NCBI RefSeq assembly: GCF_030325625.1
Contig: NZ_JACAIS010000002.1
Span: forward strand, 581,913 to 645,912
DNA: 64,000 nt
From: Sphingobacterium sp. N143
GTDB taxonomy: Bacteria; Bacteroidota; Bacteroidia; Sphingobacteriales; Sphingobacteriaceae
Direction of reading: 5' to 3'
Every line of letters begins with the position of its first letter. The stretch's first letter is position 1. Of this stretch, positions 26,744-36,778 are shown piece by piece. The position numbers were made by a program, and so were the translations under genes. The notes below the pieces were generated by a model. The model was not told the origin of the DNA and made no database searches. It saw only the letters and a list, made by a program, of their open reading frames with translations.

Positions 26744-28213
26744 TTAGTTGATTTCAGGTTGCCACCACATTTTTTCATTTACTCCATCTCCTCCCATACG
26801 ATTGACAGCATCTTGATAGTTCTCTTTATTTAACGATTGCACAATTATCGGATAGTTTAGACGGACCGGCATCTTACCTTTATTTAACAAACCAGGTCCT
26901 TTGTACAAATCCAACAATTGTGTTCTACGATATTCATACCATTGTTGAAAATCGGTAAACATCATCGCAAAGTACTTTTGCAGATGTACTTTTTTCAAAT
27001 TTTGAATATCAGAATCCATAGCAGAAAGAGCTATTTTTGAATTCGTCAGATAGGTCTCTGTTGCTGTTGTACCCCAAAATTCCATTGCAGCGTTAACACC
27101 TTTTGTATAAGCTTCAGAAGCGTCCAAATTGATATATCCTCGAAGTGCACATTCAGCTATTATAAACTGTAGCTCAGCATAATTCATGATATTTCCCATA
27201 CGAGAATCTGATTTTAATGCAACTTGGAGCGTCGACTGACGGTCAGGTACATTTCCCCGTTTATATCCAGATTGCATTCCTCCATAAACGCCGAGTGTTT
27301 CTTCGGTGGCCCAAATCTTCAGACGAGGGTCTTTTAATTCCAACAAATTGTTAATGAGAAACTCTGAATATCCTCTATTACCATTGAAATCAATGTCCCT
27401 TGCATTGAAATTAGGATTCATATAAGGTTGAACATTTGTATAATATAATGCCGCCGTCTCAGCATTGCTTTCCATAATTGGATATTCGTCCACATTAGTC
27501 TCCAATATTTCCTTGATCTTAGCAACAGCATTACTTTCGGTTTTATGTGCTACTCGCAATAATAATCTTAGATACAATGAGTTTCCGAACTTCCTCCATT
27601 TAGCAGGATCAGAGTTATAAATAGGATCCATCGCAGTATTTGCAGATTCTACAGCAACATTCTCTTTCAACAAGCTATTGGCCTCCTCAAGTTTTCTAAA
27701 AACATCTTTATAAATATCTGCCTGCAGATCAAATTTAGGCGTAAGGTTGGCCTCAGAAAACCCCTTATTACTATCAAAGTAGGGGACATCACCATACATG
27801 TCAGTCAATAAGGAGCTTACCCAAGCGTCCAAGACAAGGGAAATACCCATATATGTTTGATAACCATATTGTTGCGCTACCTGTGCTTTTTGATAGATAT
27901 CACGAATATTGGTAAGCTGTACATACCAGTTTGACCAAGTCGACTCAGATTCAGAAGGTCTGATCTCATAACGTTGTATTTCCAAGCCATCATTTACCGT
28001 AACGGTGACCTGCATTAACTCATTATTGATTCGCAAATTACGTGAAAGGTTAGTTCCTAATACACTGACCAAAGCCGGCGCTATTAAGCTTTGTGGTGCT
28101 GCAGCAGAAATTGCATTGGGATTGGTATTCTTTTCAACAAAGTCTTTGGTACAGCCCTGAAATACAAGACTTCCTACCATCAATAAACTTGCTATACGAA
28201 TATGTTTTTTCAT
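26744..28213 (-). CDS. SusD/RagB-family nutrient-binding lipoprotein
   Basis: 489 residues. Lipoprotein signal with C21 (LVFQGC) and the opening CTKDFVEKNTNPN typical of the SusD-like_2 group, followed by tetratricopeptide-type helices. It forms the lid over the SusC transporter at the outer membrane. Ends with the NRMGGDGVNEKMWW block seen in this group. Lies 11 bases after susC in the same operon. The substrate is unknown: no glycoside hydrolase, peptidase or sulfatase is nearby. Confidence 0.93.
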   Translation of the reverse strand: MKKHIRIASLLMVGSLVFQGCTKDFVEKNTNPNAISAAAPQSLIAPALVSVLGTNLSRNLRINNELMQVTVTVNDGLEIQRYEIRPSESESTWSNWYVQLTNIRDIYQKAQVAQQYGYQTYMGISLVLDAWVSSLLTDMYGDVPYFDSNKGFSEANLTPKFDLQADIYKDVFRKLEEANSLLKENVAVESANTAMDPIYNSDPAKWRKFGNSLYLRLLLRVAHKTESNAVAKIKEILETNVDEYPIMESNAETAALYYTNVQPYMNPNFNARDIDFNGNRGYSEFLINNLLELKDPRLKIWATEETLGVYGGMQSGYKRGNVPDRQSTLQVALKSDSRMGNIMNYAELQFIIAECALRGYINLDASEAYTKGVNAAMEFWGTTATETYLTNSKIALSAMDSDIQNLKKVHLQKYFAMMFTDFQQWYEYRRTQLLDLYKGPGLLNKGKMPVRLNYPIIVQSLNKENYQDAVNRMGGDGVNEKMWWQPEIN

Positions 28214-28224
28214 ATCGACAATAA

Positions 28225-31200
28225 TTAAAATGAAAATGATAGATTCACACCCATTGTTCGCGTCGAGGGAAACTGAGCAATTTCAGCACCCTTTTCAATT
28301 CCACTGGAATTTAAAGAAGCAAATTCTGGATCAAAGGCAGGCCATTTAGTAAAAACAAAAAGATCTCGACCATACAAACCGATAGATGCCTTTTCAATCT
28401 TATAACGACTTAAAAAAGATTTCGGTAATGAAAAATCTAATCTAACTTCTCTAAGTTTGATAAAATCTGTTGAAAAGGTATTAGCCTCAATGTTATCACG
28501 ATTAAAATGTTTGGCATAATAATCTCCTGCCATTGCAACCACTGTATTTTTACTAAAGCTTCCATCAAGGTTTTGCACAACACCATCGCCAATAATGCCT
28601 GTATATCGTCCAGGAAGAGTTTTCTTCAATTTACCTTCTTCCATCAGTACCGCATGCGTTAATGAGTAACCTACCCCTCCGAATTGGCCATCAAACAAGA
28701 AGTTAAATCGAAAGCCTTTATACTTGAATTCGTTTCCCCAGCCAAATTTTGTAGTCGGGTTAGGATTTCCTATATATATATTTTCAGATCCAAGTACAGG
28801 CAGCCCATTTTCATAGATAATTTTACCTTCATCATTCCGCAGATAACCCCAGCCATAAATATCACCAAATCTAGCTCCTGGTATGGCTAAGATTGTCCCT
28901 CGACTACCGAACAAGGTAGAAAGCGCGAGTTGTCCTTCTAAAGCAGCAGGTATAGAAATCACTTTGGAGTCATAATTGGTGAAGTTTCCATACATATTCC
29001 AATTCAATTTATCCTTACTCTTTATAATATCCCCTGATAAAGCTACTTCAATACCCCTAGTTCTAGCTTCACCTGCATTGGTATACTTGGTTCTATATCC
29101 GCTGGATGGATCTACGGGCGTTTTAATTAGCTGCTTGTCTGTTGTCGTACTATAAACGGTAAGATCCAACCTTATCCGGTCCTTAAACATCCGAAAATCT
29201 GTCCCTAGTTCATAGGATGTCGTACGCTCAGGTTGTAGGTTTTCATCTGGGACCATCGTCGGGTTAGCCAGTCCACCATTAAAACCTATCGCACTTTCAT
29301 AAACATATGAATTTCCATAAGGCTCTTGGCCTCCACCACCGACACCTGCCACAGATGCGCGCAATTTCCAATAATTGATTGACTTTGGCAATTCAAAAAT
29401 CTGACTTAAGATCAAGCTTGAGTTAACTGATGGGTAAAAAAAGAAAGGAACCTTACCTGTAACAGGAGAAGCTAATGTACTTGCCCAGTCCACACGTCCA
29501 GTAAAGTCAATAAAATACTTTTCTTTATAACTATAATTGGCCAAACCATAAATACTATGTATAGCTATTTCTTTTCTATAAGGCCGATAAAGCACTCTTT
29601 CCCGTGCATTTGCAAAGTTATATTGATTTGGATAAATTAAACTATTTGCAACTGCATCGTCCTTAATATACTTTTTGTTCATCAATGCCCCTCCTGCTGA
29701 AACACCAAAACGGTGATCTTGAGAACGCTGATTATTGTACTGTAAGAGGAAATCAGAATTACGCTCTTCTGCATAAATTGATTGCTCCCGATAGTAGCCA
29801 TACGCATATTTATATGTATCAAATGGTCGAGATTGCTTCCGTTTATCATAGCTCATATCGATTCCTGTACGGAGCATCAAGCTAAGTTCTTTATTAAACT
29901 TATAATCCACTTGTACATTGCCGATAAGATTATTTTTATTTTGTGCATTGACCATATCATATGAGATCGTCTTTGGGTTGTCCAATAGATTAGAAAAAGG
30001 TGTCATCTGTTCGATCCCCTCCTTACCAGGAAGCCAATTCTGATTTAGCCAGTCTGCATTGACGTTCGGAACAATACCACGAACGAAATACATATAACTC
30101 TGATTATTGTATCCACTATTAGGCAGGTTATCAGACCCCCTATTATTAAAATTGAGCTTTGTTGACAAAGTTAATTTATCCGTAATTTTATTACTAAACT
30201 GTAACGCAATAGTATGACGGTTATATCCCATATTGGGAATAATCCACTTATTGGTTACATTGGTATACGAAAAACGTGCTGTTGTCTTTTCTGTCGAGCC
30301 CGAAGCACTAATGGAATTTGTTGAGGTCAGTTCTGTTTGAAACAAGTCCTTTCGATTATTTTCATAGGGTCGCCAAAGCGTTCGTTCCGCAGGTGTCTGT
30401 CTATAATAAGCAGGATCGTATTGATAGAAATACTGACCATCAAATTTTGGTCCCCAAGCAGAAGAGGTACTAAAAGTGCTAGCTCCATCCTCCGACTGCC
30501 CATAGGAATAATATAAATCTTGCCCCACTGCGCCCTGTCCATATTCATACTGATAATCGGGCCATCTATTAATGGTTCCGATAGCGGTATTCGAATTAAC
30601 AGTCACTCCTATTCTATTCTGTATTCCCTTTCCTTTTTTGGTGGTAATGATCACTGCGCCACGGGCACCTCTATACCCGTATAATGCGGCAGCACCAGGC
30701 CCCTTCAGGACAGAGACAGACTCAATATCTTCAGGATTGATATCAGCCAATGAAGACCCAAAGTCGACTGGTGAATCTCCATCCAAATAATTAGAATTTC
30801 CTGTCCCAGTCATCTCTGTTCCCCCTCCCATGATAATACCATCCACAACAATCAACGCATCATTAGAACCGGTCATCGACGTTTCGCCACGCAGGATAAC
30901 TTTATTTGACCCTAATGGTCCTGCTCCTGATTTTACTAAGTTTAAACCAGCAACTTTTCCGGTTAACGCATCGGTCCAGTTGTTCGAAATAGCGTTTGTT
31001 AACTCTTCACCTTTTACAGTACTAATGGAATAACCCAGCGCTTTTTCTTCACGTTGTATACCCAAGGCTGTCACTACAACTTCGCTCAATGCCTCAGATG
31101 TAACATTCAACATAACCTGTACATCTGATTGTCCGGTAGTAAAACTTTTTGTCTGGGCTTCATATCCAATCAGCTGAAACCGTATTGAAGCTCCTGCTTC

Positions 31201-31455
31201 AACCTCTAGCTCAAAATGACCAGAACGGTCCGTTGTACCTTTCGCTACTCCACCAGAAAGGATAGATACTGAACTTAATGGTTCCTTTGTCTTGCTGTCT
31301 ACAACTTTTCCTTTGATCTTAATCTTCCCCTGATTAAAATAATGACCAGCATCATAACTATGTTCCAAAGGAACAGCAGCCATAGCTAAATCTATATTGC
31401 AAGCAATTAGCAGCGCTGCAAATAGCACTTTTGAGGTGGAGTGCCTTAGATTCAT
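28225..31455 (-). CDS. SusC/RagA-family TonB-dependent outer membrane transporter
   Basis: About 1,076 residues. Signal peptide, then a carboxypeptidase-regulatory-like beta domain (KGKVVDSKTKEPLSSVS), the TonB box region LSEVVVTALGIQREEKALGYS, the plug domain with VDGI and KGPGAAALYG, and a 22-strand-type beta-barrel ending in Phe (NLSFSF). No STN domain, so no FecR-type signalling is expected. The frame is also open from Met at 31479; I prefer 31455 because the signal peptide is then more typical. First gene of susC-susD-DUF5689. Confidence 0.94.
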   Translation of the reverse strand: MNLRHSTSKVLFAALLIACNIDLAMAAVPLEHSYDAGHYFNQGKIKIKGKVVDSKTKEPLSSVSILSGGVAKGTTDRSGHFELEVEAGASIRFQLIGYEAQTKSFTTGQSDVQVMLNVTSEALSEVVVTALGIQREEKALGYSISTVKGEELTNAISNNWTDALTGKVAGLNLVKSGAGPLGSNKVILRGETSMTGSNDALIVVDGIIMGGGTEMTGTGNSNYLDGDSPVDFGSSLADINPEDIESVSVLKGPGAAALYGYRGARGAVIITTKKGKGIQNRIGVTVNSNTAIGTINRWPDYQYEYGQGAVGQDLYYSYGQSEDGASTFSTSSAWGPKFDGQYFYQYDPAYYRQTPAERTLWRPYENNRKDLFQTELTSTNSISASGSTEKTTARFSYTNVTNKWIIPNMGYNRHTIALQFSNKITDKLTLSTKLNFNNRGSDNLPNSGYNNQSYMYFVRGIVPNVNADWLNQNWLPGKEGIEQMTPFSNLLDNPKTISYDMVNAQNKNNLIGNVQVDYKFNKELSLMLRTGIDMSYDKRKQSRPFDTYKYAYGYYREQSIYAEERNSDFLLQYNNQRSQDHRFGVSAGGALMNKKYIKDDAVANSLIYPNQYNFANARERVLYRPYRKEIAIHSIYGLANYSYKEKYFIDFTGRVDWASTLASPVTGKVPFFFYPSVNSSLILSQIFELPKSINYWKLRASVAGVGGGGQEPYGNSYVYESAIGFNGGLANPTMVPDENLQPERTTSYELGTDFRMFKDRIRLDLTVYSTTTDKQLIKTPVDPSSGYRTKYTNAGEARTRGIEVALSGDIIKSKDKLNWNMYGNFTNYDSKVISIPAALEGQLALSTLFGSRGTILAIPGARFGDIYGWGYLRNDEGKIIYENGLPVLGSENIYIGNPNPTTKFGWGNEFKYKGFRFNFLFDGQFGGVGYSLTHAVLMEEGKLKKTLPGRYTGIIGDGVVQNLDGSFSKNTVVAMAGDYYAKHFNRDNIEANTFSTDFIKLREVRLDFSLPKSFLSRYKIEKASIGLYGRDLFVFTKWPAFDPEFASLNSSGIEKGAEIAQFPSTRTMGVNLSFSF

Positions 31456-31515
31456 CTGAATAGGGTTAATACTAAACATAGATATTGGTGTAATTGTTAA
31501 TTTTCAATTATGGGA

Positions 31516-31523
31516 CAAAAGTA
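31516..31523 (-). promoter_or_regulatory. -7 promoter box of the susC operon
   Basis: TACTTTTG on the minus strand, about 61 bases before the preferred start at 31455 (37 before the alternative at 31479). Confidence 0.5.
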
Positions 31524-31828
31524 TATTCTTAACAAAAAGTTTATTTTAACTTAATGTTTTCTTTGTGTTAACAATTGTTTCGATTTATCTTTCCTTTACG
31601 AAATGACTTCGATTATATCATGTAAAAATGCATTGTACTCCTTTTTGACAGGAACTTCACGCATTAGGTCTATATAAAACTTTTTTTGGTTATTTCTTTA
31701 AATTCAATATCGAAAATAATCAATATTTTCTAAAAAACGAAATAAATCGAAATAATTTAAAACATCACCCAACATTAAAGAAACAAAACACAAAACTCTT
31801 ATTCAGAATAAGTTGTAGAAAACATTAA

Positions 31829-31888
31829 AAAAGTCTATAATAAAAAAGGTTCAAACTTTCATTTGAACCTTTTTTATTATAGACTTTT
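31829..31888 (-). terminator. Long perfect hairpin after trmB
   Basis: A 27-bp perfect stem (31829-31855 with 31862-31888) with a 6-base loop, lying 17 bases past the trmB stop. Contains both A and T runs. Unusually long for a simple terminator. Confidence 0.8.
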
Positions 31889-31904
31889 GAAAAAATCAAT
31901 TTGG

Positions 31905-32561
31905 TTATGCTTTTTCAAAACTCCATTTCACATAATTGATATTCTTATCGTCTGCTAGATATTTCTTTTCATAATAGGTTTTGATAGACAAAACATGGTC
32001 AACAAGATCCGACTGATATAGATCCGTAGTTTCTTTATATTTCTTAAGTTTCAGGTCATCTATTTGCTCCAATGTATACGCATAGAAGCCGTCATTATCT
32101 GTCTTAAGATTCATCATCCCCGCCGGTTTCATAATAACCTGGTAGCGGTCCAGAAACTTTGGCCCAGTCAACCTTTTCTTTTCTCTACTATCCTGTGGTT
32201 GCGGATCCGGAAAAGTAATCCAGATCTCATCAATCTCATTTTCTGCGAAATGTTCGAGAATAGTTTCTATCTGTATCCGTAAAAAGGCAACATTCTTAAT
32301 CCCCTCTTCCAATGCTGTCTTTGCTCCTCTCCAAATACGGTTTCCTTTAAAGTCAATACCAATGAAATTTTTTTCTGGAAATAATTTGGCCAAATTAACC
32401 GTATATTCTCCTTTACCACAAGCTAGTTCCAGTATGACAGGATTAGTATTTCCAAATTGTTTTTCGGCCCATTTTCCTTTATATTCCTTGCCTGCATCAA
32501 GCTGGATCACGTTCTCAAAAGTCGCTACCTCGGCAAATTTACGTAGTTTATCCTTTCCCAT
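31905..32561 (-). CDS. trmB: tRNA (guanine-N7-)-methyltransferase
   Basis: Methylates G46 in the variable loop of tRNAs with SAM. 218 residues. SAM site LELACGKGEYT, next acidic block FIGIDFKGNR, and the catalytic/RNA-binding block TFPDPQPQDSREKKR, where the usual FPDPWP reads FPDPQP. Monocistronic; promoter box 19 bases upstream and a long hairpin downstream. Divergent from the GDP-fucose synthase gene. Confidence 0.94.
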   Translation of the reverse strand: MGKDKLRKFAEVATFENVIQLDAGKEYKGKWAEKQFGNTNPVILELACGKGEYTVNLAKLFPEKNFIGIDFKGNRIWRGAKTALEEGIKNVAFLRIQIETILEHFAENEIDEIWITFPDPQPQDSREKKRLTGPKFLDRYQVIMKPAGMMNLKTDNDGFYAYTLEQIDDLKLKKYKETTDLYQSDLVDHVLSIKTYYEKKYLADDKNINYVKWSFEKA

Positions 32562-32580
32562 TTTTTAATTAAATATCCCG

Positions 32581-32588
32581 CAAAAATA
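32581..32588 (-). promoter_or_regulatory. -7 promoter box of trmB
   Basis: TATTTTTG on the minus strand, 19 bases before the trmB ATG. The -33 element is weak. Confidence 0.5.
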
Positions 32589-32669
32589 ATCTTATATTCC
32601 CTCTAAAAAAAATAAATCTTGATGGTAGAGAGCAGATCGACAATTTGCTTTTTTATATGGGTAAATTAT

Positions 32670-32701
32670 ATTGCATATAAAAAGCAATTTATCTAAGTTT
32701 G
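32670..32701 (+). promoter_or_regulatory. Promoter of GDP-fucose synthase gene, twin of the ndk promoter
   Basis: ATTG at 32670-32673, 20-base spacer and TAAGTTTG at 32694-32701. All 35 bases 32670-32704 match 10170-10204 exactly, spacer included, and a TATATGG lies at nearly the same distance upstream of both. Confidence 0.8.
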
Positions 32702-32720
32702 CAGGACTCAATAACTTATC

Positions 32721-33659
32721 GTGGAAAAAGACGCTAAAATATATGTGGCAGGCCATCGAGGAATGGTCGGATCAGCAATACATCGCAAATTGACAGAACT
32801 TGGTTACAGCGATATCATCACCCGGACATCTCAGGAGCTAGATTTACGTAACCAACAGGCGGTAGCTGATTTCTTTGACCAGGAAAAACCTGCCTATGTT
32901 TTTTTAGCTGCAGCCAAAGTAGGCGGAATTATGGCCAATAACACTTATCGTGCTGATTTCATTTATGAAAATATGGCTATACAGAATAACGTCATTAAAT
33001 CATCTTATGACAATGACGTTAAAAAGTTGATGTTTCTAGGCTCAAGCTGTATTTATCCTAAAATGGCGCCTCAACCACTGAATGAAAACATGTTATTGAC
33101 CGGAACTTTAGAGCCTACAAACGAGCCTTATGCCATCGCTAAAATTGCAGGCATTAAAATGACAGAAGCTTTTCGGGATCAATATGGATGTAATTATATT
33201 TCGGTAATGCCGACCAATCTCTATGGAATCAATGATAACTATCACCCACAGAATTCACACGTTTTACCAGCCTTGATCAGAAGATTCCATGAAGCAAAAG
33301 TAAATCATCTTGATGAAGTGGTGATTTGGGGAACTGGCACACCTTTAAGAGAGTTTCTTTTCTCGGATGACCTGGCAGATGCGTGTGTTTTTTTGATGAA
33401 TAATTATAACGAGAAGCAGTTTGTCAATATTGGTATTGGCGAAGATCTCAGCATAAAAGATCTGGCTATCCTCATCAAAGAAATTGTAGGATTTGAGGGT
33501 GCAATTTCTTTTGATACAACAAAACCTGATGGAACACCGAGAAAATTAATGGATGTATCCAAACTTCATGCTTTGGGTTGGAAACATAAAATCAATCTCA
33601 AGGAAGGGGTCAAATTGGCTTATGAAGACTTTCTGAAGAAAGAGTCAAAAGCCGGCTAA
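32721..33659 (+). CDS. fcl: GDP-L-fucose synthase
   Basis: Converts GDP-4-keto-6-deoxymannose to GDP-L-fucose (epimerase and reductase) for surface glycans. 312 residues, extended SDR. NADP loop GHRGMVG at 11-17, GSSCIYP at 107-113, catalytic Y137-x-x-x-K141. The start is GTG at 32721; no ATG fits the conserved N-terminus, and the promoter 19 bases upstream agrees. The partner enzyme gmd (GDP-mannose dehydratase) is not next to it. Confidence 0.93.
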   Translation: MEKDAKIYVAGHRGMVGSAIHRKLTELGYSDIITRTSQELDLRNQQAVADFFDQEKPAYVFLAAAKVGGIMANNTYRADFIYENMAIQNNVIKSSYDNDVKKLMFLGSSCIYPKMAPQPLNENMLLTGTLEPTNEPYAIAKIAGIKMTEAFRDQYGCNYISVMPTNLYGINDNYHPQNSHVLPALIRRFHEAKVNHLDEVVIWGTGTPLREFLFSDDLADACVFLMNNYNEKQFVNIGIGEDLSIKDLAILIKEIVGFEGAISFDTTKPDGTPRKLMDVSKLHALGWKHKINLKEGVKLAYEDFLKKESKAG

Positions 33660-33671
33660 AAGCCTTGTCTA

Positions 33672-34175
33672 CTAATATGTCTCACTGTATGAAGGGATCC
33701 CATATTCATTCACATCTTCCTTCACGATCGGCTGACCATCAATTTCTGAAGCTTTCTTTTTCTTCTTTTTAGGCCGAATAAAATGAGTAAGTTTACTCAG
33801 CAGTGCACTGATTTTATCTTGATTAATCTGTCCAACAGCACGTTCTGATAGCAACAACATCAGTGCTTTCTTTAACACGCCTGACTTTTTCAAGAATAGT
33901 TTATTCATCACAAAGGGAACTCCTATACGTAATGTTTTGGTTAGCCAGTCTGCATCTTGATTATTACTTTTCGCGAACAACTGCTGAATGAGGTTGACTC
34001 CGGGTATATTATCTTTTAAAGCATTAAAGAAACGAACCGGAGCTTCGATTTTATGATTAAACAAAGTAAACTGCGTCTTAAGATAAGCTTCTTGCTCATT
34101 TTTGAGCTCTTTCAACCGAGCGATTTCTGCTTTAAGCTCCTGTAAATTGCGTATTTTCGTCTGCTTGTTATTCAT
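33672..34175 (-). CDS. Hypothetical envelope-associated protein
   Basis: About 167 residues. A coiled-coil-like N-terminus (LQELKAEIARLKELKNEQEAYLK), then a mixed middle part with a mildly hydrophobic helix (KKALMLLLSERAVG) and a Lys-rich patch (KKKKKK). No recognised domain. Its Met at 34175 overlaps the end of the upstream holin-like gene by 8 bases, so I chose it over the earlier start at 34196. The set YtxH, holin-like protein and this one is a familiar Bacteroidota neighbourhood, suggesting an envelope role. Confidence 0.68.
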   Translation of the reverse strand: MNNKQTKIRNLQELKAEIARLKELKNEQEAYLKTQFTLFNHKIEAPVRFFNALKDNIPGVNLIQQLFAKSNNQDADWLTKTLRIGVPFVMNKLFLKKSGVLKKALMLLLSERAVGQINQDKISALLSKLTHFIRPKKKKKKASEIDGQPIVKEDVNEYGIPSYSETY

Positions 34176-34587
34176 TGATCGTCCCTTCGTTATCAAATTT
34201 TTCCTTTTGTCTCAGCTCTTCTTCTTCCTCCTCAATCTCATCATTCCATTTAGCCAAAAAACGACGAATGGAAAGATCCATAAATTTTGACTCTAATGCC
34301 GGCTCAAAAACCCGAATCAGTACAATAATGACCAAAAAAATACCTGCAGTTGCCAAAAAACCAAGCGAGTTGCTGCCCAATAATTCACCTAACCAAAACC
34401 CGAGGGCCAAACATAGGAAAAAGAGGACGAATAGCGTGAATATTAATTTGGTAGCATCAACCACCAAGCTCGCAATCAAACGCGAAGAGCGTTCAATTGT
34501 TTTTAGCTTAACAAGCTTAAATTGGGAATCGACATACTCTTTGGTCTTTTGAAAAGTACCACTAAGTGAAAATTTTTCTTCTTCCAT
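34168..34587 (-). CDS. Holin-X/YqjE-like (DUF1469-type) membrane protein
   Basis: 139 residues. Amphipathic N-terminal region, then two membrane segments (about 43-67 and 74-93) and an acidic C-terminal tail (EEEEEELRQ). This is the layout of the YqjE/'phage holin family' proteins, which despite the name are chromosomal. Probably interacts with the inner membrane. Overlaps the downstream gene by 8 bases. Confidence 0.72.
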   Translation of the reverse strand: MEEEKFSLSGTFQKTKEYVDSQFKLVKLKTIERSSRLIASLVVDATKLIFTLFVLFFLCLALGFWLGELLGSNSLGFLATAGIFLVIIVLIRVFEPALESKFMDLSIRRFLAKWNDEIEEEEEELRQKEKFDNEGTINE

Positions 34588-34605
34588 GCATCATCTTAAT
34601 TTATT

Positions 34606-34681
34606 TAGGCTATTTCAAAAGTCTTTTTAACAGACCCGGATATTTACCAAAGCATACTGTGTGATCTTTTGAAATAGCCTA
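34606..34681. repeat. 76-bp element with perfect 16-bp terminal inverted repeats
   Basis: Arms 34606-34621 and 34666-34681 (TAGGCTATTTCAAAAG and its complement) around 44 bases. It sits between the YtxH and holin-like genes. Could be a long-loop terminator or a tiny transposon-derived element. No clear target duplication. Confidence 0.6.
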
Positions 34682-34727
34682 CTATTTTATATATATCCAC
34701 AAATCATCCTTGCGGACAACTTGCAAC

Positions 34728-34997
34728 CTATGCATGTTCGATGATATCATCATCTACTATTTCTTCAGCTTGGTTCAATTTACCCTTCAAAGTGGAAACA
34801 ATTTTTTCCTTAAAATCATTTAATTGATCGAATTGTTCTTCTGCTCTCTCACGAATAGCATCACTCAAATCGCTTAATGAATCATTGATTTTATCTCTTG
34901 TATCTGACCCTTTGTCTGGAGCAAACAAAACTCCCAAAGCTGCACCTGCAGCAAGACCCGCTAACAACGCCAAAGCTACTTTACTTGTGTCATTCAT
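34728..34997 (-). CDS. YtxH domain protein
   Basis: 89 residues. A glycine/alanine-rich membrane helix at about 6-27 (ALLAGLAAGAALGVLFAP) and then a long charged amphipathic helix, the YtxH (gas-vesicle-protein-like) pattern. Linked to stress and envelope in relatives; the precise job is unknown. First of three small envelope genes reading leftward, separated from the second by the 76-bp inverted-repeat element. Confidence 0.85.
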   Translation of the reverse strand: MNDTSKVALALLAGLAAGAALGVLFAPDKGSDTRDKINDSLSDLSDAIRERAEEQFDQLNDFKEKIVSTLKGKLNQAEEIVDDDIIEHA

Positions 34998-35233
34998 TTC
35001 TTTTTCGTTTTAAAGTTCTAATTCTATTACACGATGAATCTAGTCTTCGATAATAATACAATTTATAGAGCAAATCGTTTGCCAAACACCGTATTTTATC
35101 CATTATTTACCAAAAACCGGACATTACAATATAATCATTTTCCTGCAGTTTTCTATCGGTTCCGGTGAATTGTCCATTCTCGCTCCAAGCTATTTTTTTA
35201 TTTAGTATCTTTAAATCAACCTATTATAAAATT

Positions 35234-36778
35234 ATGTTAAATAAAACTTATTGCAGTGCAGTCCATGGAATTGAAGCAAGCACCATTACTGTAGAAGTCA
35301 TTGTTTCTACAGGACTCCATTACTATATCGTTGGGCTCCCTGACAATGCTGTCAAAGAAAGCCTGCGCCGTGTCGAAAGTGCCATTACTTCCTGTCAACT
35401 TCACATGCCCAGGCAAAAAATTGTAGTCAACTTGGCACCTGCGGACATCAGAAAAGAAGGATCTAGCTACGATCTATCTATTGCTGTCGGGATCCTCGCT
35501 TCCTCTGGCCAATTGAGGAATGAATTATTGGAGCAGTATTTAATCCTAGGTGAACTATCTTTAGATGGAAGCATAAAACCCATTCGCGGTATTTTGCCTA
35601 TTGCGTTACAAGCGAGAAAAGAAGGGTTCAAAGGCATTATACTCCCACAGGAAAATGCCTCAGAAGCCGCCATCGTTACAGAAATTGAGGCCATTGCAGT
35701 AACAAACCTGACAGAAGTAGTTCAATTTCTCAATAATTCAAAAAAAATTGATCCAACTAAAATTGATATTCAGTCAGTCTTTCAAACTGGAGTCAACAAA
35801 TATGAAGTTGATTTTTCAGATGTTCACGGACAGGAAAATATTAAAAGGGCCCTGGAAATTGCAGCAGCTGGGGGACACAATGTTATTTTAATAGGTCCTC
35901 CGGGTGCAGGAAAGACAATGCTGGCAAAAAGATTACCCACTATTTTACCTCCACTAAATATGGATGAATCCCTTGAAACAACAAAGATTCATTCTGTCTC
36001 TGGGAATCTTAAAGCCAAAGATACACTGCTTACCACACGTCCTTTTCGTGCTCCCCACCATACAATTTCTGATGTTGCCATGGTAGGCGGAGGAAGCAGT
36101 CCACAGCCGGGAGAAATATCCCTTGCCCATCACGGTGTATTATTCCTGGATGAGCTGCCAGAATTTAAACGAAGTGTTTTAGAAGTTATGCGTCAACCTT
36201 TGGAATCCCGCAGCATCACGATCTCAAGAGCAAAGCTAAGCATCGATTACCCGGCAAGTTTCATGCTGATCGCGGCCATGAATCCATGCCCTTGCGGATA
36301 TTTTAATCATCCGGAGAAGGAATGTATATGTAGTACAACAACCGTCCAACGTTATTTAAGTAAAATATCAGGGCCCCTTTTAGATCGAATCGATTTACAT
36401 GTAGAGGTTACACCTGTCCAATTCGATGCATTGAGCTCATCGCGTTCAGCAGAAAATAGTGACTCAGTCCGTAATCGTGTCATCCAAACCAGAATGATCC
36501 AGAAACAACGGTTCGAACATTATCCTGAAATCCATTGTAATGCTCAAATGAGTACTAAACTAACCAGAGATATCTGCCATATTGATAATTCAGGTATAAA
36601 ATTACTTAAAACGGCCTTGGACCGTCTAAGCCTATCTGCTAGAGCTTATGACAGAATATTAAAAGTCGCCAGGACTATTGCAGATATGGAAGGTAGCACA
36701 ATAATCGAAAATCACCATCTTGCTGAAGCAATCCAGTATAGAAATTTAGATCGGGAAACTTGGGGTGGCAAATTTTAA
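35234..36778 (+). CDS. YifB/ComM-family Mg-chelatase-like AAA+ ATPase
   Basis: 514 residues. N-terminal ChlI-type domain about 20-140, Walker A GPPGAGKT at 221-228, Walker [10 protein letters not shown], a cysteine cluster NPCPCGYF...ECICS that may bind zinc, and a C-terminal Mg-chelatase domain. Characterised ComM proteins are hexameric branch-migration helicases in transformation. I chose the Met at 35234, since the 23 codons before it are not family-like. Its stop codon overlaps that of the convergent rhomboid gene, with no terminator between. Confidence 0.9.
   Translation: MLNKTYCSAVHGIEASTITVEVIVSTGLHYYIVGLPDNAVKESLRRVESAITSCQLHMPRQKIVVNLAPADIRKEGSSYDLSIAVGILASSGQLRNELLEQYLILGELSLDGSIKPIRGILPIALQARKEGFKGIILPQENASEAAIVTEIEAIAVTNLTEVVQFLNNSKKIDPTKIDIQSVFQTGVNKYEVDFSDVHGQENIKRALEIAAAGGHNVILIGPPGAGKTMLAKRLPTILPPLNMDESLETTKIHSVSGNLKAKDTLLTTRPFRAPHHTISDVAMVGGGSSPQPGEISLAHHGVLFLDELPEFKRSVLEVMRQPLESRSITISRAKLSIDYPASFMLIAAMNPCPCGYFNHPEKECICSTTTVQRYLSKISGPLLDRIDLHVEVTPVQFDALSSSRSAENSDSVRNRVIQTRMIQKQRFEHYPEIHCNAQMSTKLTRDICHIDNSGIKLLKTALDRLSLSARAYDRILKVARTIADMEGSTIIENHHLAEAIQYRNLDRETWGGKF

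Larger units (their letters stand above)
31480..31904. other. Intergenic region between trmB and the SusC gene
   Basis: 425 AT-rich bases. Holds the susC promoter box (31516-31523) and the long trmB terminator hairpin (31829-31888). I see no sigma/anti-sigma pair, no small RNA that I can support, and no further open frame. Confidence 0.6.

Noticed and set aside
34168..34587. Prophage holin gene
   Set aside because: The protein fits the chromosomal YqjE/Holin-X type, sits with YtxH and lacks any phage neighbour (no endolysin, integrase or structural genes).
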